Assembly (NCBI GenBank): GCA_003991915.1
Contig: RQTK01000048.1
Location: 345,898 to 409,897 of the forward strand
Direction of reading: 5' to 3'
Source of the DNA: Elysia chlorotica
Lineage: Eukaryota; Mollusca; Gastropoda; Plakobranchidae
DNA: 64,000 nucleotides
Shown here: positions 1 to 11,509 of the stretch, in pieces
How the letters are laid out: each line of letters begins with the position of its first letter
How positions within the stretch are numbered: position 1 is the first letter of the stretch
Notes under the pieces: model-generated
Seen by the model: the letters and a program-made list of their open reading frames with translations, nothing else
What the model was told of the DNA's origin: nothing
The model's database searches: none
Made by a program: the position numbers and the translations under genes

Positions 1-165
1 TAAGTCGATGTCAATATAATGGGACCGGCTGATCCAGGAATTCTGGTATTACTGCACCGTCTTAGTGATGCAGCATGTAAAATGTCAGACGTAGAGTTAG
101 TCGTGGGACCTGTCCACGATACAGCCTTGAGCTGACGTTTGGATGTTAAGAAATCAATTCACTCA
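1..165 (+). repeat. tRNA-derived SINE copy, 5' part cut by window edge
   Basis: Shares the body of a SINE found over a dozen times in this window: a stretch like ATGTCAGACGTAGAGTTAGT, then CCTGTCCACGATACAGCC, then the 3' end GACGTTTGGATGTTAAG. The tRNA-like head is outside the window. It lies in the presumed intron left of the last visible BGRP exon. Confidence 0.55.
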
Positions 166-232
166 CTCACTGAGAGAAACTTATCCGATATAGAATAGCG
201 CACCATCACCATGACAACCACGAAGACAGTAC

Positions 233-1246
233 CTGCAGAAGCGCTGGATCCACTGCAGCCGCAACCACCGCTAGACGTTCCTGATCCACTGGACGTTAAG
301 TTTGACCTTTGGCTGGACATTGTGCCTGGACATAAGTGGTTTTAATAGAATGGGGTAAGATTATACTAATGGTAGTGCTTTGTTAACACATAAAATCATC
401 TGTTTCGGCAATTGTCGTTTATTTTAGGTGGCGGGCATAATTATGTCTAACTCGTCTGACGTTAAAATGTAACATAAATATTATCTTTTTAAATCCATAA
501 ATTTATCAAGCATGGGCAAACAATTTAATGTAGAAATAGGCAGTTTTAGTGTAGATCATTCAAAAAAAAATTAAAAAAAAATGAACGCCTAAGAGCACGG
601 AGCCTATATGCTATTGAAAAGAAAGAAAAAGCTGCAAGTATAAAATTTAATAGAACATAATATTTGAAAAATTTTATACAGGTTAATTTAGGATGTTCCT
701 ACATGTAGTTTTATCAACTATCAATATGTGTGTAAAGCTCTGAACAATGACATAGGTCTACCAATGCCTGACACACAGGTAGCATTGGTAGCTCCCTTTT
801 ATAGTCACTATGTTAGTACATGTTGTTCTATCAACAATCAACCTGTGCTTTATTCTCCCCAGCCAGTTTGTATGCATTTTTCTTTCACTAATTTCGTTAT
901 TCATGTTATTGTACCATTTAATCACCTGTTAGTTAAGCAGCTCTGAACATTAAACATAACATAGACCTTCCAGTGCCAGTTAGAGCAAAGGTAGTGGTAA
1001 CTCCACTAAAGTCTCTATGTTAGTGCAAATCTTGTTTTTTCAACAATACAGATATATGTGTGCCTTATCCTCGCCAATCAAGCTTTGTGCATTTCTTTAG
1101 CTGTTTTTGCTACAATATTGTAGACCAGTTAGTTTGGCAGCTTTTTACATAACATAGTGCAATATTGATGTTTGATACATCTACTAACATAGAGACAGAC
1201 ACCGTCACTGTCAAGACCTCGGCCTGAATAATACTCTCTCTCTAAT

Positions 1247-1282
<36 letters not shown>

Positions 1283-2241
1283 ATATTACCGGTGCCTGTA
1301 GTGGGATTGGTAGCTCCACTTCCTGTCGCTGTGTTACTTCCGGTGGCCTGCTGACCAATGATATCCCTCAGAGTAGGACCGTTGGTTGCTGCAGTGCTGG
1401 GGCTAGATGTGGTTGTGGTTGTGGTTGTCGTAGGGCCTGGGGAGATTGAGAGGCAAAGGTATTTGGGATGGACAAATTAAAGCGGGCGATTAGATTACAT
1501 CATTTTGTTATTGCGGTGTGTTAGGAATATTTCAGTTCAGGTTAATCGTCTCCTTTTTGGTGATGAAAATAATTTTAAAAATTTACAAAACAAAACAAAA
1601 TCAGAGACATTGTATCTAAGCCATGTGCTTTTTTATTATTAAAATAAAAATTTCCCCCCCACTAAATCATAATTAAACCTTTAAATGAAACGTTTAGTTT
1701 CACTATCTTTGAAAATAAGAATCAGAAATTAGTGTGTACATATTTTAACACTTAAAGACGCAACTTTCCCTAAATTGCGTAAATTTTAAAGAGATGTTCA
1801 GAGCTAAAAACTAATAACAAGCCTGAACCAAGATACATCATATGCCTGCATGCACGTACGTCGCCAACTCAGTTGAATAATATCCCATCTCATATCTAGA
1901 AAACTAAAGATTTAGAGTTATTTATAAATGAAAAAGGACAGTACATAGCCGAGTTACCGGTGTGTGTGTCCTCACCTGTGTAGACAAACGACTGTCCAGT
2001 GAGCGTGTGTCCCTCCCCTGTACTGCTGGACACAGTGAGTATCCAGTAGTTGACCGTGTCGCCAGGCTTCAACTGATTGGTCTGGTCTTCGTGGATGAAC
2101 TGACCACCTGAGGGGGGGGGGTGAGTGAGTGGTCATTGTTAAACTTTGTAGGAGAGAGAGAGGGGGGAGAGAGATAGAGACAGATAGCGACAGAGGGGGA
2201 GAGAAAGGGAGAGAGAGGGGGGAGAGAAAGAGAGAGAGAGG

Positions 2242-2273
<32 letters not shown>

Positions 2274-3546
2274 TAGAGGGAGAAAGAGAGAAAGAGGGAA
2301 AGAGATAAAGAGAGAGAGTGAGATATAGAGAGAGGAAGATGGAGAGAGATAGAGAGAGAGGGAGAGGGAGAGAGATAGAAAGAGAGATAGAGTACAATGG
2401 GTAAACATACTCACCAGGGAGCTAGATCGTTTCTTATAGGAGAGGATCTCTCCCCTAATTTTACATCTCTTGGACATCTAATTATAAATTATATACGACG
2501 ATGGGTCTCAAGACATATATCTTACAATTGTATGTCCTGCCAGGCACGAGACAGTGCGGGGATATCATTACCAAACATCCTGTCTCAGCAGGTCACATGA
2601 AACTGACACTTATACTTAAATCCAGGCAATATAATAGGTCTAGAATCAAGATGTTTAGATTTTATTTTTGTAATTTGAAGGGATTACTAAAAACGAAAGC
2701 AATATACACACACTAAGATCTCATTTTTGTGAAATCTGACGGTTGTACACCTCGTATTATGAATTCTTTAAAATTTTTGAGTATTATAGGGAAACCAGAT
2801 GGTAGTTTCGTTCTGTGTATATGAAATACACGCTTTCTTTTTCCTCATACTGAAACTTTGAGCATTCCATAAGCAATAAACACTGTAGACAATAATAAAC
2901 AAACGGATATGACGTAGGAGCTTCATCTGACCTTGGGCAGAGGTTATGTCCACATTGACGTCACCAGCCCCCACACCCGCCACCGGTTTATTGACGCTGT
3001 AGTGGAGGCCCACAAGGGAGAACCCTTCGTCTGTATTGGGGAGGAAAAAAGAAGGGGCGGGGGGGGGGGTTACAAAAATGACAAAATGACAAATAAATGA
3101 AATAGCTTTAGGAAGGCTGGGGGATAAACGAGATCTTCCGGAATTTTCAATGAGGTAAACCAACCAAATACATAAAGTGGATGTTTGAGTTGGATTCTTA
3201 ACACACAACGTCAGCAGCAAGACTGTATTGTGGACATCCTCAAAACTAACTACTGATAATTGTGCATGCTGCCACACAGAAACAGCGCGGAGATACCAGG
3301 ACTCATGTCTCAGCCTGTTGTACTGACAACGTCCCAATCAGTAGCGGACGAAATTGGACCTATACATTTTGTACCGTGGTAGGTTAAAAGCGCCGGGCTT
3401 CCCAATCGGGAGACCAACGCTCTACCAGTTGCGCCAGTTAGTCCAAAGATAAAGATCTACCTATCTATCTACCCATTTTTCTTTCAATCAATCAATATAT
3501 CTATATATCCTTTGTCTCTCTGACTCTCTCTCTGTCTGTCTGTCTC

Positions 3547-3632
<86 letters not shown>

Positions 3633-3741
3633 ACGTACCGGGTATCCTGAAAACGATCCCTGACGGCTCGGCTGAGATGTCGACCTTCACAGCACAACAG
3701 GAGCCCACGACCAGCGCCAGCATCAACGCCAGCCTCAACAT
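233..3741 (-). CDS. Beta-1,3-glucan-recognition protein (BGRP/GNBP-like), 5' part
   Basis: Secreted pattern-recognition protein that would bind beta-1,3-glucan outside the cell. Coding exons inferred on the minus strand are 3741-3639, 3030-2932, 2107-1976, 1436-1290 and, less surely, 280-233. All junctions are GT-AG and all introns phase 1. The ATG at 3741 opens a clear signal peptide (MLRLALMLALVVGSCCA). Residues ~18-111 read as a CBM39 domain: VKVDISAEPSGIVFRIPDEG, then SLVGLHYSVNKPV, LKPGDTVNYWILTV and LTGQSFVYT. Residues 112-176 are a Thr-, Ser- and Gly-rich linker. In the family a GH16-like domain usually follows; it would lie left of position 1. An in-frame Met upstream (3819) would spoil the signal peptide and was not chosen. 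CBM39 is seen by motif; glucan binding is family knowledge. The last exon rests only on splice signals and phase. Confidence 0.8.
1240..1278. repeat. (AC)n microsatellite
   Basis: A short ACACAC run sits just downstream (in transcript direction) of the donor of BGRP coding exon 4, inside the intron. Confidence 0.8.
2150..2395. repeat. (GA)n microsatellite
   Basis: About 245 bp of imperfect GAGAGA on the plus strand, interrupted by G runs and GATA. On the BGRP transcript it is a polypyrimidine (CU)n tract 45-290 nt upstream of the exon 3 acceptor at 2107/2108. Confidence 0.9.
2500..2625 (-). repeat. SINE fragment
   Basis: Body of the window's common tRNA-derived SINE, reversed: TCTCAAGACATATATCTTAC, then GCACGAGACAGTGCGGGGAT, then CTGTCTCAGCAGGTCACAT. 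No tRNA-like head. It sits in intron 2 of the BGRP gene. Confidence 0.6.
3187..3443 (-). repeat. tRNA-derived SINE, near full length
   Basis: Reversed copy with the family body (3187-3320) and a tRNA-like head at ~3395-3443. Read on the minus strand the head contains AACTGGTAGAGCGTTGGTCT, which looks like a tRNA A-box region. It lies in BGRP intron 1 and is not a functional tRNA gene. Confidence 0.65.
3484..3631. repeat. (CT)n / (TCTG)n microsatellite
   Basis: About 75 bp of pure CTCTCT preceded by TCTG and CTGT repeats. On the BGRP transcript it is a (GA)n tract starting about 8 nt inside intron 1, right after the exon 1 donor (CCCG|gtacgt). Confidence 0.9.
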
Positions 3742-4059
3742 CTTGCCAATGTCAGTGAGGCGGTCTTTGGAGGAAACAACCAAAGTGAATGAAAGAGGAA
3801 GCATAGGTACATGTATCAATAAAGTTCCTCATTTTTTTCCTTACTTTTTTTTCTTAAACAAGCCAATTGCAGCGTTTTGTTCTGTTGGTTGCGTTCTGGT
3901 GGTGAAAATGAACAATGAAACGGTATCACCAGCCTTAAAACACTTGTTGGTACACTGGGTTTCCTATATTGTTAAGGAGGCGGTCTTTGGGGGAAACAAT
4001 CGAATCAAGTGGGTGAGATTTGAAGCATAGGTATGGCAAAAGTTACTTTCTGATTGTGT

Positions 4060-4138
4060 TTCGTTTTTTTTTTTAATTCTGTTTTTTTTTAGTTGTTGCG
4101 TTTTAGTTTGTTTTGTTTTTTTTTTTTTTTTTTTTTTT

Positions 4139-4189
<51 letters not shown>

Positions 4190-4216
4190 TTGTTTTTTTT
4201 TTGGGGGGGGGGGGGA
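4060..4216. repeat. Poly-T / poly-G low-complexity tract
   Basis: Long T homopolymer runs interrupted by single G residues and closed by a run of 14 G. Read length and base count here are unreliable in most assemblies. Confidence 0.85.
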
Positions 4217-4218
4217 CT

Positions 4219-4291
4219 TACTAGATAACAGTTTATCTTAATAGTCCCGTGATTTCTTTATTTGGATAACCTGTTTTCCACCCTTGTTATC
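4219..4291. repeat. GGATAAC-type palindromic repeat, copy 1
   Basis: Contains the motif TTTATTTGGATAACCTGTTT also seen at ~6.6 kb and ~8.4 kb. See the linked finding; the family is unnamed. Confidence 0.4.
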
Positions 4292-4299
4292 ATTTTAAA

Positions 4300-5060
4300 T
4301 GGCGTTTACTTCTAAGTGCATTTCAACTTTTAGTAGGCTTACATTGTGAGAAACTTTCCGAATGACTGTATAATCTTTGTTGAAACGTGCAATAGATAGG
4401 TCTATCTGAAAAAGAAAGAAAAGAAAGGAAATCATTTTAGTTAACACGAAACGAATAACTATCAAAGATCTATGCCTACTTTTAGTTTCATTTTCATTTA
4501 TGCCACGCACTTCCGGTTGTATTTAACACCCTGCTACTTCATTTTGAATCTTCATTGACTCTCTTTCTTAGTCAATCTGTCAGCCTTTGCCAGTTGTTTG
4601 AGCCTCAAGAGTAACAGGTTGCATACACAATTATGTATATTTCTAGATCTACAAGCCCAGCTCCTAAAATTTTTAATTTTTATATAATGTATCTTGTGAT
4701 GCTAAGGAGACCCACGGGTCTAAATTAACACGCATGTGTCTTGATATTATTAAAAAGTCAATAACAATAATAATACTACCACCACCACTACTACAACTAG
4801 GCCTATTACTCTCTATCTTCTCCTTATCAGTCTTCTCCCACTCCTCCTTCTCAAGCTACCGACTGATCTATCTAGCGATGTATCTTTTGATCTACCCAGC
4901 AATCACTCTATCTATCAAATCACACACACACACACACACATGTTTATATGTATACATATCATATATATATATATATATATATCTCCCCACCTACCTACAT
5001 ACATATATACAAACATATATACATACATATATGTATATATATACAAGCTGGGGTGCCCGT
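4300..5060. other. Intergenic, with (CA)n and (TA)n microsatellites
   Basis: AT-rich sequence upstream of the BGRP gene. A (CA)n run at 4918-4940 and (AT)/(TACA) runs at 4958-5046 make short spurious open frames of Tyr, Ile and Pro. No supported gene. Confidence 0.6.
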
Positions 5061-5345
5061 TCATACGAACAACCCTCCAAGAAATTGCTACCCCGCCATC
5101 TGTCATTGGATCCTCCCCACTCCAGTCAGCACCCCGCTGCCGTGCGACCTGGCAAAGGAATCCCAACGGCAGTCAGACCCTCATTTTCACCCCTCATCAA
5201 TTTGGAAGAGAAGTTGAGACCACCAACCTTATCAGGTCCGACCAACCCGCGGTTGTTTCCACCGCAACCATCAAAGGCTGTAGGCTAAGCGTACATAACT
5301 GGACCATAATGACCTCTCAGGCTGTAAGCCTTCTAACAGTAAAGG
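5046..5345. repeat. Unassigned higher-GC patch, probably an interspersed repeat
   Basis: About 300 bp of clearly higher GC than its surroundings begins directly after the (TA)n tract, with open frames on both strands. The minus frame contains DPMTDGGVAISWRVVRMNGH. I do not recognise the family. Its position after a microsatellite fits a transposable-element end, but this is inference. Confidence 0.25.
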
Positions 5346-5389
5346 GTCTAAAACAAAAGTGAACGTGGACTTACTCGACTACTTCTGAC

Positions 5390-7260
5390 ACCAGTGTGGT
5401 GTTTTAGCACAATGCTAGACGACAGACCTGTGCCAACCCTTGGGGGCCCTGATATGTTACAAAGGATGCAGGCATTCAAGGCACACCCAACTAATCATGA
5501 AATGTTATATAAGGTTGAATACAGTGGAATAGTATGTAACCCTATTCTTTTTGAAAGGGGAACTTTTAGACCCCTTGCCAGAATGAAAGTTAATGGCATC
5601 CAATTTTGTGTTCGGTAAAAAGGATAATTGGTATAATCTTTCCATAAGTTAAAATGGGGCTTTTGTTTTTTTTTAATGCCAAATGTTTTCTGTAAAACTG
5701 TTCTTTTTTAAGGAAGTCTGTTTTACTCACATTTAATAAGTAAGTTAAGAATTTGAAATATAAAAATAATCTCAATAGTTGCTATTCAACTAAAAGTTTG
5801 TTTAAGTAGCAAGTTACACCCCCTTGTATTTTTTATATGTTTTTTTTTCCGTTACTGAAATTTTCTGTAGTTTTTCCAACACATTATGACACTTTAAGCA
5901 TTTAGATCTTCTTTTTCTTTTTTTACCCGACTTTTGCCCGACCTATCACAAAATTCCTGATTCGGTGGGGACCTTGGATAAGCGACCGTGAAAGTCGTTC
6001 AACGTTTAGCCTAGGAGCTGGCGTTTGCTCATGTCAAGCGGTAGATCTAAATCTTGGCTAGTGGTAGTGCGGTGGAACTGGTAGCAATGACAAATTGAAG
6101 GTGCTGAATTTGATATTAGATCTAGAATCTAGATCTATAAAACCTCTTTCATTAGTTCAGCCTAGATTGTAGAGCTAGATAGACTGCTCAAGTAAACCAA
6201 GATTCTAGATCTAGATAGATTACTGAAGTCCAGCGGTAGAGGCAGTGCGTGGAACTGACGAACTGGTAGCAATGCCATTAGAACATTCGGTAGTCTTTGG
6301 TGCTTTGACTTTTAAAAACGTGGTACTTGACGATGTACAACGAATAGGTCTAACCAAGCCTAGATCTAGTTAACATAAAAGATGATCGGGACTCCGAAAG
6401 CAAACTATTTTTATTTTCAATTACATCTCCGATCTGGAGACTAACGCTCTAACTTTTAAGGCAGAGACAGAGACAGACAGGCAGACAGACAAACAGACAG
6501 ACAGACAAACATATTCTCACCATTTTTATCTCTAAAGTGCCATTGTCTGGAAAAACCTGTTGAACTAAATATACAGCCCCACTTATTTCTATCAGGATAA
6601 CCTGTTATCTAAATACCGTCAGTCATTTAACCCTCGTGTCCACTATCTGGTTCCTATCTTATCTAAATAGTCATAATAGCTGAAACCGTATTGTTTTAAT
6701 AACCCGGTAGTTAGATAAGCTTTTATCTCAATGCTAAGAAGTGCAGGAACAACACATCCACAGCGTAAAACTTTTAAACCTTTATTACCATTTACATAAC
6801 ACCACACACACAAAAAAACACACAAAAAACAAAAAACAAAGCAACAAAAGCTACAACAAACAAAACAAAACAAAAGCCGGAAGAGCAAGTTCGACTCAAT
6901 GGTCTTTTTTTAAGTTATATTTTCGTTTCTAATAAAGATGGAGGCTTCATGTTTTTTGTGCTTTTATTTCACATTAAATCTTCACAAATATGCCCAATAA
7001 CAGTTTTTCTTATTTATTTGGTTGAGTTAATACAGACTTGTTAAGTGCCGTTTATTTCCTAATTTCGGAAAATGCTGCCCGTCTAAAACACTACAACCAA
7101 GGTTCTAGTACGACTGACCCACTTCGCGAGATTGCACAACATGTGTAGCATAGAGCTTAGCTACTACAGATAGAACATCAACCTCGATATATTTCACTCA
7201 AAAAAGCATCACTATTTTAGTCTTTCATATTGCCGATTAAAGACTGATACCTGCAAACCA
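5390..7260. other. Intergenic, AT-rich, with repeat debris
   Basis: No supported gene. Contains clusters of TCTAGATCT-like palindromes (6110-6230, ~6360), a (GACA)n run at 6463-6511, the GGATAAC repeat at 6595 and A-rich low complexity at 6800-6880. Short open frames have no recognisable domain. Confidence 0.6.
6528..6735. repeat. GGATAAC-type palindromic repeat, copy 2
   Basis: Centred on GGATAACCTGTTATCTAAAT at 6595-6614, which can fold on itself (GATAAC/GTTATC). TTATCTAAATAGTC follows further on, as in the 8.4-kb copy. Confidence 0.45.
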
Positions 7261-7286
7261 CCCGATGTGTCTTTCTACCGATTTAG

Positions 7287-7382
7287 AGCTGGGAAATCGG
7301 AACATAATTATCGGCAAGGGCGGCTCGTGCCTTTAGGCACGGATTATCGGGTCACATGTACCGGGTCCTGTATCGGTTCCAA
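7287..7382. repeat. Dispersed repeat with small hairpin, copy A
   Basis: Shares AGCTGGGAAATCGGAACAT and GGGTCACATGTACCGG with 9490-9573. It carries a perfect small hairpin, CGTGCCTTTAGGCACG, absent from the other copy. Confidence 0.45.
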
Positions 7383-7449
7383 TAGCTATCAGACAATAAC
7401 ATTATATCTTAGATAATCCGCGTTAAAAAAAAAGGAAAAATAAGCGTGC

Positions 7450-7869
7450 ATGGATAGTAACAGAGTGTGCAGACATATCCAGTGGAAAAATGGCGATAGG
7501 GGGACGAAAATTAACGAAATTCGTATGCCTATGTATATAGATCTAGTCTCACAAACGACGGAACAAGTACCTCTACAGTACCTTCCCAAAAAAATTAGGG
7601 AAGCACCTTCCTTGGAAATGTTCAAACGCATGCAAAAGTTCTACCTTTTTGATGATTGAAATTGAACCGGTGAATGTTGTAAATACCTATGATTCCTTGT
7701 GGCTTTTGAATGTAATATTGTATTGTGTCAACATTGTATGATTATTTTTCTTTTGTAAATGTGATAATGGAAGTTGTTAAGCCCATTGAGCATGATTGTA
7801 CATGGAAGTGCGCTATATAAATGCAATGTATTATTATCATTATTATTATTATTATTATTATTATTTTTG

Positions 7870-7954
<85 letters not shown>
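7450..7954 (+). mobile_element. CR1/L2-like LINE, 3' end with (ATT)n tail
   Basis: The open frame 7450-7659 ends with VPLQYLPKKIREAPSLEMFK and then RMQKFYLFDD, closely resembling the C-terminal tail of many CR1/L2/Jockey-type reverse-transcriptase proteins (pattern LP..IR.APSL..FK..LK..LF). A ~170-bp 3' UTR follows, ending in GCGCTATATAAAT and an (ATT)n tail, as in many invertebrate non-LTR elements. The 5' part with the RT core is absent, so the copy is strongly 5'-truncated. The tail runs into an assembly gap. Clade is uncertain. Confidence 0.55.
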
Positions 7955-8292
7955 NNNNNNNNNNNNNNNNNNNNNNNNNNNNNNNNNNNNNNNNNNNNNN
8001 NNNNNNNNNNNNNNNNNNNNNNNNNNNNNNNNNNNNNNNNNNNNNNNNNNNNNNNNNNNNNNNNNNNNNNNNNNNNNNNNNNNNNNNNNNNNNNNNNNNN
8101 NNNNNNNNNNNNNNNNNNNNNNNNNNNNNNNNNNNNNNNNNNNNNNNNNNNNNNNNNNNNNNNNNNNNNNNNNNNNNNNNNNNNNNNNNNNNNNNNNNNN
8201 NNNNNNNNNNNNNNNNNNNNNNNNNNNNNNNNNNNNNNNNNNNNNNNNNNNNNNNNNNNNNNNNNTTATTATTATTATTATTATTATTACAG
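7833..8292. repeat. (ATT)n microsatellite containing an assembly gap
   Basis: Pure ATT repeats on both sides of 311 N (7955-8265). The gap is almost certainly unresolved microsatellite length. Long homopolymeric Ile, Leu and Tyr frames here are artefacts. Confidence 0.95.
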
Positions 8293-8400
8293 TTAGAGCC
8301 CGCGCGAACAGAGCAGTTTTAGTTGCACAACCGTTTGGTTGCAAAAATGTAAACAATGACAAAATGGATAAACTCTTATCAAAACAGTCAAGACTCACCT

Positions 8401-8495
8401 AGCTTTTATTATATGGATAACCTCTTATCTAAATAGTCACACCCCTCTTATTTCCATTATTTGGATAACATATTATCTAAATTATCTCTGCCTAT
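8401..8495. repeat. GGATAAC-type palindromic repeats, copies 3 and 4
   Basis: Two tandem units: TGGATAACCTCTTATCTAAA at ~8414 and TTTGGATAACATATTATCTA at ~8459, the second followed by AATTATC. Same family as the copies at 4.2 and 6.6 kb. Confidence 0.45.
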
Positions 8496-8564
8496 CTCAA
8501 ACCCCAATATTCTAAGCACCTCTAGCAACAACTATGTTGTATTTCTAACCACTAGCAGTAGCTG

Positions 8565-8815
8565 AGTTTGAGTTTGAGTTGGTTTTGACTTCAAACGTCA
8601 GCACTATATAGGCTATATTGTGGATGGACCCCAAGACTGACGTCTGACAATTTTATGTGCTGCCACACACGAGACAGGACAGGGATACCATGGCTCCTGT
8701 CTCAGCCGGTCACATTCAAACTGACACCGACCCAACTAGTAGGGGGCGAAATCGCCAGGACTCGAACCACGAACCTCCTGCGTCAGAAGCCGATGTTCTA
8801 CCTCGTAACTACTAG
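8565..8815 (-). repeat. tRNA-derived SINE, best preserved copy
   Basis: Reading the minus strand, it starts with a tRNA-like head containing GAGGTAGAACATCGGCTT and a textbook RNA polymerase III B box, GGTTCGAGTCC (8768-8758). The conserved body follows (GACCGGCTGAGACAGGAG, then GTGTGTGGCAGCACATAAAA, then TTGTCAGACGTCAGTCTTGG) and ends near GTGCTGACGTTTGAAGTC. About 250 bp. It serves as reference for the other copies. I cannot name the family. Confidence 0.75.
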
Positions 8816-8942
8816 CAGTAGCAGCACCTCTGCTATGTAAATGGTGTTCTTGACCTGATTATCACAAACCTCAATATTCTAACCACCGACATCAACAGCT
8901 ATCATGCGACTTACCTCTTTATCACACTTCCCAGCATCAACT

Positions 8943-9015
8943 TTATTGTGCGGGGACGAGCTGGGTGGTAGAGCGCTGTGCTTTTATTAGGAGGTCTCTG
9001 CTTCAATTCCAAGGT
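8943..9015 (+). repeat. SINE head fragment (tRNA-like)
   Basis: Contains GAGCTGGGTGGTAGAGCGCT (A-box region) and CTGCTTCAATTCC (degenerate B box), but no body follows. The acceptor stem does not pair well enough to call a tRNA gene. Confidence 0.4.
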
Positions 9016-9489
9016 AGGGATAAAACATCTGTTAGATTTCGTTTCCTTCTGGTTTCGCATGCGTCAGTATAATATGATCGACTGATGAAGAAGATCTGGT
9101 TTCCCCGCTACACCTCTATGTGGCAGGAAGTAACATTGTCAGCTGTTAGTATTAAGCCCCATTTGCCATAATAATAGACTAGTTGTTGTTCAACTTCAAG
9201 AAAGCAAGCAACCAAACAAAACTAATGTATTCCGGCTTACCTGTCCTCTCTGGAATCTGAGCTGGACTGCATTAAGATGCAGTGGTTAAGGGGGTGTGTT
9301 ATATAACTCTGCCAAGGCTTCATAACTTGCTTATCATGCCCATAGGCTATACGCAAACCAAGATAGACCAATAGCGGGCCATCATTCACAGATGACAAAG
9401 TAGTAGGCCCTGATAAAATTATGAACACCTAGGCAAACATGGTTGCCGACCGAAGTACGTGATGTCAAGATCAAGGTCGCCTGTCACTC

Positions 9490-9573
9490 AGTGGAGCTGG
9501 GCAATCGGAACATATCGATGTACCGGTACCTGTCTCGAATCGGGGTCACATGTACCGGTTCCTGTACCGGTTT
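9490..9573. repeat. Dispersed repeat, copy B
   Basis: Shares AGCTGGGCAATCGGAACATA and GGGTCACATGTACCGGTTCC with 7287-7382. Several CCGGT palindromes. Family unknown. Confidence 0.4.
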
Positions 9574-9574
9574 A

Positions 9575-11505
9575 TAGATTATAGGTCTAGATTTTTTTTA
9601 ATCTAAATTCTAGTCTAGATCTATTAGCTAAATCTATTAATCTAGTTGAAATTTGACAATGCTCACTACATGTATCTAGAAGTATTGATCTGGGTTCGGG
9701 TGCATAACTCCATAAGGAGGAGAACGAAGAAATTAATTGGCAAAGTTAGTGAGATACAAAGGGGATAGAAAATGAGAGAACGATGGGGGAATCATAACAT
9801 TTTAAAGATGTAGATAGATCTTGATATAAACTAGATGTAGGCTATAGTGTAGTCCTAATTTAGGAAAAATAACAATGTCATTATACACAGGGTCATTATA
9901 GCCTAGCCTTCTGCCTTCTGTCTAAAGACAAGTCCTTGAGGAGGGGGTGAGAATAAAATTTTGGAAGGGTTTTCACTATTCTCAACCCTGGGTATGGTTA
10001 TTCGCATCCCAGGGGGTGAAAATAAGCACATCGTTTGTACAAATTCAGTTACAAAATTGCATTTTTTTTTTTTGCTTTAAATTTTCTGTGGTACATAGAG
10101 CAACAATAAATACTAAATGCGTATTGTTTTACTTAAATATAATCTATGTCAATTAATGAGATTTTTTTTCATTTAACATATGTGGTATGCCACATCATAC
10201 ACTCTTCCAGGTCATCATCAAAACGGTATTTTCAAGAAAATAAGACGCTTTACTATGTTCCTAAGCATTTAATGAAGTCCAAATCTTCGTGCGAGAAAGT
10301 ATTTAAAATGAATGTATGCATAAATTTGCTACAATTTATACCACAATCTGGACCTTTTGACCATACACGCGAGGCTCAGAGTCTAGCACCTATAGTATCT
10401 GATCTGAGTCAAAACATACCTTGTGGTTACGCGCATGGCTAAATTTTCAAATATTTCAATAACTAAGCTTATTTCATAAATCATCTTTATTGTAACCTTT
10501 CTTTATTATTATCTGAGACTAAATATTTGGAAATTAGAGGCATTATAGAGAAATGTGCATGGGTGGGAGCAAAAAAAAATTTTAAGCCTGCAGAATGGGT
10601 GAATCTTGGTAAATTTACTAAAAGCTTGCAGAATGGGTGAATATTGGTAAATTTACTGGAAAAGCCTGCAACCCATCGCAGGTTTTTCTGAGGTGCCGTT
10701 ATCATACCACTGCAGACCTGCTTCTTATGCAGATTCATTAAAACCACAGTAAAGACAAAGTTTGAAAGCCTACTTGAAGTAATCATTTCACTTTTGCAAG
10801 CTAAATAATGTTCATGCTAGGCACAATTCTGAAAAATGTGTTGGATTAAAGTGCGTAGGTGTCGAATTCGACTCCTATTTTTGAGGCAATAATACAAATT
10901 TACATATCCATTATCGTGAATACTGAATGGCTTTCCATTTTCATTCACTGGTTCAAATCATCTTCGACTCTGTCCATTTCATAACATAATTCATTGGAGT
11001 TTGATTAAAAAGAAATGTCAAATTTATCGACATTTATGCTCTATGGGTAGGCTACACCATTTCTAAAAATACACCCGAGACCTCAAAAGCCACTTTTTGT
11101 AACAAACCTGTAATGAAAGTATTATTAATATGAGCACAGGCCTAATAGGGTATACATGAACTGGATATTATGTCTGCATCCGCCTTTGTCAGAAATAATA
11201 AGTAGAACATTTTTTTAACCGTTGAAGTCGTAGTGGTGTTGTTTTTTACATTATAATTTTTTTATCTTCAACTTTGAACTAGGCCTAGATCTAGATTTGA
11301 TATCAGATATTTGTTAGATTGTGTCGTTGAATACCTGAGGGTATTATTTTTTCTCTTCCTTCAATAAATTGAAATTTGGTAGTTTTTGTTCCCTTGTATG
11401 GACGTATAAAAGAGGAATTTAGGTTAAATCCACCAATATTCGTGCAAATGATCGATAATAGGAAACTTCCCAAGTAAATTTTTCTTCATGTAAAAATACA
11501 CGCCA
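9575..11505. other. Intergenic, no supported gene
   Basis: AT-rich. Short open frames lack domains or splice support. Contains a ~40-bp imperfect direct repeat at 10585-10666 (shared GCAGAATGGGTGAAT and TTGGTAAATTTACT) and another TCTAGATCT cluster at 9585-9650. Confidence 0.55.
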
Positions 11506-11509
11506 TTTC

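Noticed and set aside
7774-8402. Long open frames of Ile, Leu and Tyr across the first gap
   Set aside because: Translation of (ATT)n and N bases only.
8943-9015. Candidate tRNA gene
   Set aside because: Has A- and B-box-like sequence but no pairing acceptor stem and a poor T arm; fits a SINE head.
10146-10442. 98-codon open frame
   Set aside because: No recognisable domain, AT-rich composition like the flanks, no splice or start support.
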